Shown here: positions 57,601 to 64,000 of the stretch, one piece after another
Layout: the number at the start of each line of letters is the position of its first letter
Numbering within the stretch: position 1 is the stretch's first letter
Assembly (NCBI RefSeq): GCF_000143415.4
Contig: NW_003314310.1
Span: forward strand, 310,442-374,441
Reading direction: 5' to 3'
From: Selaginella moellendorffii
Taxonomy: Eukaryota; Streptophyta; Lycopodiopsida; Selaginellales; Selaginellaceae
Length of the DNA stretch: 64,000 bases
Program-made: the position numbers and the translations under genes
Notes under the pieces: model-generated
Seen by the model: only the letters and a program-made list of their open reading frames with translations
Told to the model about the DNA's origin: nothing
The model's database searches: none

Positions 57601-60216
57601 CAGACACGAGGACTGAAAAGCGCACTGGTGGCGCGTCGAAGAAGGACAAACAGACAAGCAATAGGAAAAAAAGAGGTACAAATTATATTTGCAATGGCGT
57701 GTGGTCTCATGCCATTCCTTGCAGGAGACACTTCTTCAAAGGCAAAACAGGCAAGCACCAGCCAAGCTCAAACTGACAGTGGTCATAAAAAGCGAAAGCA
57801 CGTTGGACAGTCGTCGGGATCAGAGGCGTTTGATTCGAAAAGGAAGAAGGGCAACGAAAAGATGATAGGTAATGCCTCACAGTTATGGCGTGTGTGCTCA
57901 TGCCATTCATTGCAGATCAAGGGCTGAGTGAAAGGAGCCAGTCACCACCTCCTGACTCAGATTCCTATGGCAGACTCCCCTTCCCCAATCTCAATGGAGA
58001 GGTACAATGGATGAGGGATGCTTTTCAAGTCAGGGCCACGTTTTTCTCATCTCATCGTCTTCAAAGGGTGCAAGAACGTGTAGAAACCATGTTAAGACAG
58101 TTGGGTGAGGATACGGTCCTAGGTCAAGCACTGAAACAGGCTATGGATGTCTTGTATTTTGAGATGGAGACTCGGCCAGATGATTTTCCCAAGATGGTCC
58201 TGGAAAAACAAGCCATCCAGCCTGAGCAGCCTATGGAAGAAATGCAAGAGGGGGATGAGGAGCCAGAGAAAGATAATGAGCAGGAAGAGCAGAAGGACGA
58301 AGAGGAGGACAAAGAAGAGGAGGACGAAGAAGAGGAGGACGAAGAGGACTTGGATGGTCCTCACAATGGTGACGATCACAATAACGACGATGACGATGAT
58401 GACGACGATGGCCAGCCTGAGGTGGCCAAAGAGCAGCAGAGGAAGGTCATACAAGACAAACCATCAGCTAAATAATAGTACATCCATTCCTAACCTTTTA
58501 CCATTTCTAACATTGTCCATGTAGGTCGCAGAAGAAATGGTAAGTAGAGATTATTCAGTTGAATTAAGATACAAACTCTAGCCTTTAGTGTCGAGGAAGG
58601 ATAGTGCCAAGCAAGGGTCGAAACGTATGTCCAATCCTTCAGAATCAGCAGTGCGCCCAATAGCAGTTGATGGTAAATACAGTATAGTTGATTCAATGTG
58701 CTAATGAGTTTGTTTTTAGTAGCCAGTAGGGAGGATACCATCTCAATCGAAGGGAGATATTTGGACATGCATATGGATCCGCCAGTGGACTCTACTTGCC
58801 TGCAAGAGTCATCAGAGCTGGTGGAGGCTACTATCCATATCAACGCCAAGCAAGCTGACCACGCTCCACTTGATGCTGCCCATACCACTGAGTCAATCTT
58901 GTCCACGTATCCAACTGACGGTGACCAGGCGCCATTGGACCCGCATGAGGCCGCCCCAACCGCCAAGCCGGTCGTATCCTCATTTCCAACGGACTCAACG
59001 TGTGCCCAATCGTCTGACTACGCGTCGTTGGAACCTCCCTACACCGCCCTTGCTGCCTGTTCGGTCATGTCCACTTTGCCAACGGAGGCACCAGCTGAAA
59101 TGGCGTGTGATCACACGCCATCGGAACCACCCCATGCCACTGTTGAGCCAGTTGTACCAGAGTCTACAGCTGAAATGGCATGTGCCCACACGCCATCGGA
59201 TGCGATTGACCCCACATTGCAGAGGAGAGTATTTCCGCCCTTCACGTTTCCTCGACCAAAACCCTCTGAACGACCATTGGGAGCACCATTCGCTAATATT
59301 GTAGATGGTAAATTGACTTGTACCATTTTTTATGCTGACGCATTTCATTTCAGAGTCACGGCGAAAGTACTGTATCGTTTTTGATCTGAACGGTGTCCTT
59401 TTCTCCCATGAGTGTGGCTCGTCCTCGAATGTCACTGCACCCTCCAAAGCCTGCGGTCGCAAGTTGGTCAAAAGAGACAGATTCACATTAATCACACGGG
59501 AGAAACTGCGGGATCTAATAATGACCATGCGACACTTAATGCAGAGGGCCGGGTTCAATTTGCAATTGGGAGTTTGGACATCCATGATGTGCCACAATGC
59601 ATTAACGTTGCTACAGATGATGCACGATCAGACGCGAGTAATATTACCATTTGACTTTCTCCTAACGCAGGAGGATTGCTTGACTATGGTCCATGTGAGG
59701 GGTAGCAAGCCCATCTTCGTTAAGCCAGAGGCTGTAGTGATGAACCGGACTGCTAGGTCAAGTGAAATCCTCATCATCGATGACTCGCCGATTAAAACTG
59801 CAACGAACACGCACACATATGCAGTGCACCCCATCTCTTGCAGTATGGAAACTAGGGAGAAGAAACCGTATGTTCTGGGGGACCTTGCAAAACGGCTTGA
59901 AGCGATGGTGATAGAGAACCGGCCAGTCCAGGAGGTGGCTGCAGAAATCAACCAAATGGCAGATGGAACGGTATATCAGAAGCCATTTGATCGGACAGAC
60001 ACCAGTCATCATTTATGCCATGTATATTGTCTAGCCAAGCACTATCCGCATCTCCATAATCTGCTCAACTGGATGGGTTCTTCGACCACTGAACATGAGC
60101 GTGGACGTATTAGAGAAGAGATGGCATTACTATTGGGTTTAAATCCTGATAGTGTGGAGAGTGATGAAATTCCAAGATTATTGTATAGGCGTTGGAGGCA
60201 AAAAATAACAGTCTGA
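54639..60216 (+). CDS. ParB-like / methyltransferase-like / FCP1-like HAD fusion protein
   Basis: My model has 11 exons: 54639-54641 (ATG only), 54881-56059, 56114-57422, 57473-57547, 57604-57675, 57725-57868, 57916-58368, 58525-58539, 58589-58672, 58720-59307 and 59354-60216. It is open throughout, about 1594 residues. A basic, nuclear-signal-like patch is near 176-205. A ParB/Srx-like domain is at about 226-325 (VYTIDVSRIDIQSKYN, FYAVSGQHSSLAMQE). A helical middle follows. A degenerate methyltransferase-like segment is near 775-815 (VVEYNCGGLFFRAALLKGV), which lacks a clear catalytic PPY/W box. Then come Lys-rich and Glu-rich stretches, a Pro/Thr-rich linker, and an FCP1/SCP-like HAD domain from about 1308 (IVFDLNGVL, VWTSMMCHNA, ILIIDDSPIK). 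The second Asp of DxDG is Asn, so phosphatase activity is doubtful. The donor at 58368 is the least certain; read-through would stop at 58475 without the HAD part. Confidence 0.72.
54642..54880 (+). other. Intron 1, directly after the start codon, with three palindromes
   Basis: GTAAGTC ... TTTCTGAACAG, 239 bp. Palindromes at 54666-54689, 54743-54766 and 54802-54825. The first codon would be alone on its exon. An alternative is that translation starts at an ATG inside the intron region (54860), adding seven residues. Confidence 0.65.
56060..56113 (+). other. Intron 2 with a palindrome, length divisible by three
   Basis: GTAAGCC ... CCATTGCAG, 54 bp, phase 0, with the palindrome at 56082-56103 immediately before the acceptor. 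It has no stop, so retention would add 18 residues in frame. Confidence 0.75.
57548..57915 (+). other. Introns 4, 5 and 6, each built around one palindrome
   Basis: Intron 4 is 57548-57603 (palindrome 57553-57575), intron 5 is 57676-57724 (57693-57716) and intron 6 is 57869-57915 (57884-57907). Each is only 47-56 bp, so the 24-bp palindrome makes up about half of it. In introns 5 and 6 it sits 8 bases before the acceptor. All three interrupt a codon after its first base, a G. Intron 4 has a second possible acceptor at 57585. Confidence 0.75.
59099..59197 (+). repeat. Two palindromes inside coding sequence
   Basis: 59099-59122 (perfect core GGCGTGTGATCACACGCC) and 59174-59197, 75 bp apart. 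Both follow GCTGAA and are translated as MACDHTPS and MACAHTPS in the same frame, so this reading frame tolerates them. Confidence 0.9.
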
Positions 60217-60249
60217 GATGGCATGTATTTATTTAAAAATGTAACTTAT

Positions 60250-60565
60250 TATGGCATGGGGTTCCATGCCATTGTATTAATATTAAAAGACAATTCTTTG
60301 AGAGGATTTGCATTATACTAGAAGTGTTACAGCATGTTATTGGAAGTCTACGAAGTTGTTTTATTAATAAGGGGAAAGTAAAGATTGAATGGGGACTTGG
60401 GCACCACCTAGACTCGGAGCAACTAAGTCAATATTAAAAGGATGGAAAGAAATTGGACGACGATGACAAGGAGAAGAGAGAGGTGAAGCAGTGGCAGGGG
60501 GAGGAGAAGTGATTGAGTAGACATTTCCTTGTTTAAAATAAAATGGCATGTGCCTCAATGCAGTT
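60250..60565. repeat. Palindromes in the 3' flank of the plus gene
   Basis: 60250-60273 (TATGGCATGGGGTTCCATGC) lies 34 bases after the stop codon. 60542-60565 is a degenerate copy about 70 bp inside the right terminal repeat. 60217-60634 otherwise has no gene. Confidence 0.8.
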
Positions 60566-60634
60566 GAATTTTGTTATATTTATATACTATATAAAGGTTT
60601 GGAAACCTTATTTTACAAGTGGGATAATGACAAT

Positions 60635-60656
60635 TCCCACTTTAACGAAATAGAGC
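60635..60656 (-). repeat. Right terminal inverted repeat
   Basis: 22 bp, inverse complement of 39299-39320, followed by T and the second TATAT (60658-60662). Confidence 0.95.
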
Positions 60657-61207
60657 TTATATTCAAATCTCATCCCATGATCACATGCGTTACACTCACC
60701 CCCCCTTCAAAGATGTCAATGTCCTCATTGACTATTGACTAACAACCCTTACTGAGCCAAGGGGAACTAGCACCTCCATTTCCGCACTCAATCTACCAAT
60801 CCTTCCATTATGTAGATTAGCTATTCCATGTGAGGCAACTAATTATCCACCCGTACCGTAGTCCCATGGTGGATACCTTTGTCTATGGATACTCCACACA
60901 AAAGGAATGACGTACGCATGGATATCCAATACATACGATTTCAAATTTAAGAGTAGGAATATACCTTGCTCAAGGGTATATTATATTTTTAAGTAGCCAC
61001 TAATCAATGGGAATCGAACCCGTGCTATTTGCTCTGATACCACATATAGCACACTTTATCTTTCTCCCCTTAAACCAACTGAAAAAGGGGTAATTGATGA
61101 GAGAGTCTTTAGTGGCTATTTTATCCCCATTTATCCCCTAAAGTTCCAAGGATCCACGGTGACAGTATATCTAAATCTCATTCCATGATCACATGCTTTA
61201 CAACCAC

Positions 61208-62539
61208 CCTTGCTACTTTGGGTGTCACCCAGTTTATAAAAAATGATATACTCTTAACCATAGATGATATAGAGAGAGAAGCTACTCTATATCCTAAACA
61301 AATAAACTAAACCTATCAATAAGGTTTAAATAGATTACTATAAACAGATAATTAGAGTTGTTTATTTGGTCATAACTTTTTAATAGGATAAGAAAAATGA
61401 AGAGAGAGGTGGGTGATGTGACAAATCTATAGTAGTTACCCCATAATTAAAGATTTTATCATACACATGAAGTGTTGAAGCCAATTTCCCTTTACTAACC
61501 CAAACCCAAAGATCAAGGGATGGATAATCAAAGACAATGATATCTTAGATACCAAATTATCAATAAATAAATCTTAGATTATAATAGAAAAGTATTACAA
61601 ATAAGTTATCATCCAATAAACTAGTATTAAAAAAACCACCAAGATTATTAAAGGTTAAAATCATAAGATTCACTATCTAATAAAATTCAATAGCAAGTAT
61701 ACTATCAAGAAAACTCAATGATAAAACTTAATTACCAAAGATTGTAGATAGCATGCTAAATAACTTACATAAAATAACTCAAAGTATCATTGACAGGTAA
61801 GTAAAATGCTCTCAAATGTATCACCTAAAGAAAATAGCATCTAATCTATCAAAACCAACTATAGTAACAATTAATAAAGAATGAATGCAACAAGACTAAC
61901 AAACACTCATACATGTCAACTATTATACCACCCAATCTAAATGGATCCTAATCAATAATACTAATGAATTAAATTTGCTTAAAAAAGTGTCAATAACACC
62001 TTACCAATATCTCAAACCTAAAAGATCAAACCAAAGCAAATTACAAAGAATATGTGGTAATAAGAAAATAACTATCTATCATGAAAGCTCATTAATCATC
62101 CCATTAATAAAGAGATATATAATCATCATTAAATAAATAATCCACAATCTCGAATAATGGCAAATCATTTTATATCAACAACAATCAAGTAAAACCTTGA
62201 CAAAAATAATCAACTATTTTAAATGATAATCAATCATCACCAATAATTGTTAAATGTTATACTAACTTCAGCATTGAAGCTAATGAGCGAAAATTCTTTC
62301 CCCAACAACTCCTAAAACATGAATTAATGAGCATAAAATTTAAAGAACCAAAAGCTCGAAAAAGCCTATAATTAAGTCTCACTTAATAATGATCATGAGT
62401 TTCATATGAACTAATGTTAATGCCAAAGAAGAAATTCTGGTACAACCCACAATATCCTCTTCAATACATCCATAAGCTAAACATCATAATACAAGAGTTA
62501 ATGAAGAGTATGTTTGCATCAATCCAAAAGCCAAGCAAA
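61208..62539 (-). repeat. Decayed family C LTR element, right part (interior)
   Basis: It continues 38424-39163 across the TRIM: 'cccttgctactttgggtgtcacccag' (26 bp in the genome, cited by position 61207-61232) matches 63909-63934, followed by 'gagagagaagc'. The rest is extremely A/T-rich with no open frame. No gene remains recognisable. Confidence 0.65.
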
Positions 62540-64000
62540 TGTAGCGCACGTGGTTTTGACCCTTTATCCTATGGTGATTTACCATAGGATAACACCACGA
62601 AGCGGAACCTAAACCCTCTTTGTGCCACGTGACAGATGCCACGTGTCACATGCCACATGTCCATGCCACGTGTCCATAGGAACCTGAAGTTCAAGGCCTT
62701 GGGCCACTGAACGAAGGAACGGTGCCAAACTCCCAAGCATGGAGCCAAGGAGTGACGGAACCGAACCACAGAGCAACTCCCGAGCATAAAGCCCAAGGAG
62801 CGAAGGGACAGGAGCCCGGAGCGACTTGGAACAGTCCTAGAGTAACCAGCATCCCAATGCCAGGACCAGCACGCAAAACGGAGCCAAACGGAGTCTGGCG
62901 CTATTTCAGCATACCGGTGGCCTAACGCGAGGACATGGGTACTCCACCAACTAGCATGGAATGGAACTTGGGCTTAGACCCAAGCCGGACACAGAACAAG
63001 GACAGGCACGCAAGCGGGAGCTAGACTATGCCTCAGGTTGGTCGGCCATGCCCGACCTACCCACTATCCCTACTATACATTTGGAACCCCCCATAGCCCC
63101 CCCCCCCCCTTGAGGAACACACGCTTTGGGCTTTCACCCCAAGCCTCCCTTAGTATCAGGAGTTAGTCTCTGGGACAAGCTCGAAACTTACTAAATATGG
63201 AATGTCCCTAGATTGCGAATTTGGGCACGGGACGAACACCGTTGTGTTCAGGACAATCTCTACATTTCGTAGATATGCCAAATGAGCAAATCTGGACACT
63301 TTCCATAAATAGCATTTGGGACCGAAATGAGACTAACACAAAGGGCATGATAGCGAGGGTGTTTGGCAGACACGGTAAACTATCATCTAGCGATATTGAG
63401 GGACCAATCTCAATATTGCGGGGGTTCTTGATACTAGCAAGTGCAAGCCAATGACTCACGTTTCTCAAACCAGGCCGAGTATGCTCAGCAAGAAACACAT
63501 AGGGTTCCTACCTTATGTTTATCCAATCTAAGTTCATGGTCATTGACCAGTTTCTCAACTAGCTCAAGTGGGAAACTGATAACGGGTCCAGCAATACCGA
63601 CCTCCTGCCATCGTGGCAGTAAGATAAAAGTGTCCATAAGGACTAGCCGACAGGTAACTTTCGATACCTGAAGTCACATTCGCGACACTCTCCCCCCCTA
63701 GGGAAGATCGACGTCCTCGTCGATGCATACTCGAGTCTAGAATACCGCCAAGGAAACAACTCCAGAAAAAGTTCACGGTACTCACACTATGTGAGAAATG
63801 CACCAACTTAAATGAGTTAGGGGTAACCTCTTTGTCTAACGCGGATGCGCTACCAGCTCAGACACCTTCCGGCCGTCGCCGACAAGGAAATGACCAACGG
63901 AGTCAGCCACCCTTGCTGCTCTGGGAGTCACCCAGCTTACAAAAGTGTGATATGCCCTGCCCGCAGGAACATAGAGAGAGAAGCCAGAGGCCCCAACCGT
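62540..64000 (-). mobile_element. Younger family C LTR retrotransposon, runs off the window
   Basis: The LTR 62540-63687 (1148 bp) starts TGTAGCGCACG and ends CGCGACA. A C-rich tract follows (minus-strand polypurine tract GGGGGGAGAG), which marks this as the 3' LTR of a minus-strand element. 63688-64000 is the beginning of the interior. The LTR shares the block CTATACATTTGGAACCCCCC ... GGGCTTTCACCCC with the chromovirus and LARD LTRs. No coding region is inside the window. Confidence 0.75.
62626..62672. promoter_or_regulatory. G-box cluster in family C LTR
   Basis: Three CACGTG cores (62626, 62640, 62667) plus a related CCACATG within 47 bp. CACGTG is the binding core of plant bHLH/bZIP factors. 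It is preceded by a hairpin (62569-62592, ATCCTATGG ... CCATAGGAT). Confidence 0.6.

Larger units (their letters stand above)
39297..60657. mobile_element. Giant TIR DNA-transposon-like element
   Basis: Perfect 22-bp terminal inverted repeats (39299-39320 and 60635-60656, GCTCTATTTCGTTAAAGT then GGGA) bound 21.4 kb. Two copies of TATAT (39292-39296, 60658-60662) flank it within a TRIM LTR whose uninterrupted sequence is known from other copies in the window, so the duplication and borders are well supported; the outermost base or two (AT left, T right) are less certain. It holds a minus-strand DUF7869-type gene, a plus-strand ParB-like/HAD gene, a 24-bp palindrome family confined to it, and later insertions (LARD 42206-49655, family E 52576-53295). 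Without the LARD it is about 13.9 kb. I cannot assign a superfamily: the 5-bp duplication and gene set do not match one I know with confidence. Confidence 0.88.
39169..61202 (-). mobile_element. TRIM element split by the giant TIR element
   Basis: The left LTR begins TGTAATACACC at 39169 and stops at 'gacagtatat'. It resumes at about 60658 (tatattcaaatctcatccc) and ends GTTACA at 60694. Internal sequence runs 60695-61044, with the primer-site complement (gctctgatacca), and the right LTR is 61045-61202. The duplication ACCAC is exact (39164-39168, 61203-61207). Removing 39297-60657 and one TATAT gives a normal TRIM of about 0.7 kb, which confirms the borders of the inserted element. Confidence 0.88.

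Noticed and set aside
58119-58454. Minus-strand frame rich in Val/Ile/Leu, membrane-like
   Set aside because: It is the complement of the Glu/Asp-rich coding stretch of the plus-strand gene.
39841-60565. Palindrome copies considered as a CRISPR-like array
   Set aside because: Spacing is irregular (tens to thousands of bases), there are no unit-length spacers, and the genome is eukaryotic.

Overview
The window looks like nuclear DNA of a land plant, probably a non-seed lineage such as a bryophyte or lycophyte (inference). Evidence: LTR retrotransposons primed by initiator-Met tRNA, a chromodomain Ty3/gypsy element, decayed plant-type 5.8S/26S rDNA, GT-AG introns of about 50-80 bp, and a Crinkler-like NTPase gene. 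It is mostly nested mobile elements with few genes. A 100-N scaffold gap lies at 38240-38339.

Layout: 1-0.7 kb, a decayed ParB-like/methyltransferase-like gene. 2.95-9.55 kb, a complete but dead chromovirus (minus strand, TSD GGGCC). 9.6-12.4 kb, an intact 4-exon Crinkler-like gene (minus). 13.8-15.4 kb, a retroposon with a 20-bp target duplication. 17.4-31.2 kb, a large non-autonomous LTR element (LARD, TSD CAAAC) with a second copy in opposite orientation nested inside it (20.87-28.33 kb, TSD CTTCT). 31.6-33.5 kb, an rDNA pseudogene carrying a short TRIM element (TSD TTAAG). 34.5-38.4 kb, another TRIM split by a third LARD. 38.4-62.5 kb, a decayed LTR element split by a TRIM (TSD ACCAC), itself split by a giant terminal-inverted-repeat element. 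62.54-64 kb, the start of a younger LTR element.

The most notable object is the giant element at 39297-60657: 21.4 kb, or about 13.9 kb without the LARD nested in it. It has perfect 22-bp inverted termini and a TATAT duplication inside a TRIM LTR, so its ends are set independently. It carries two divergent genes. The minus-strand gene is a decayed DUF7869-type, transposase-like gene broken by frameshifts, a stop and a LARD inserted in an exon. The plus-strand gene can be read as an intact 11-exon gene of about 1594 residues, fusing a ParB-like domain, a degenerate methyltransferase-like domain, an acidic region and an FCP1-like HAD domain. About 25 copies of a ~24-bp palindrome (half-site AATGGCRTG, inverse CAYGCCATT) are scattered through introns, UTRs, exons and spacers of this element, and I found none elsewhere in the window. 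Eight introns of the plus gene share phase 1 after a G. Together these look like one coherent and perhaps undescribed transposon system; the idea that the ParB-like protein binds the palindromes is my hypothesis.
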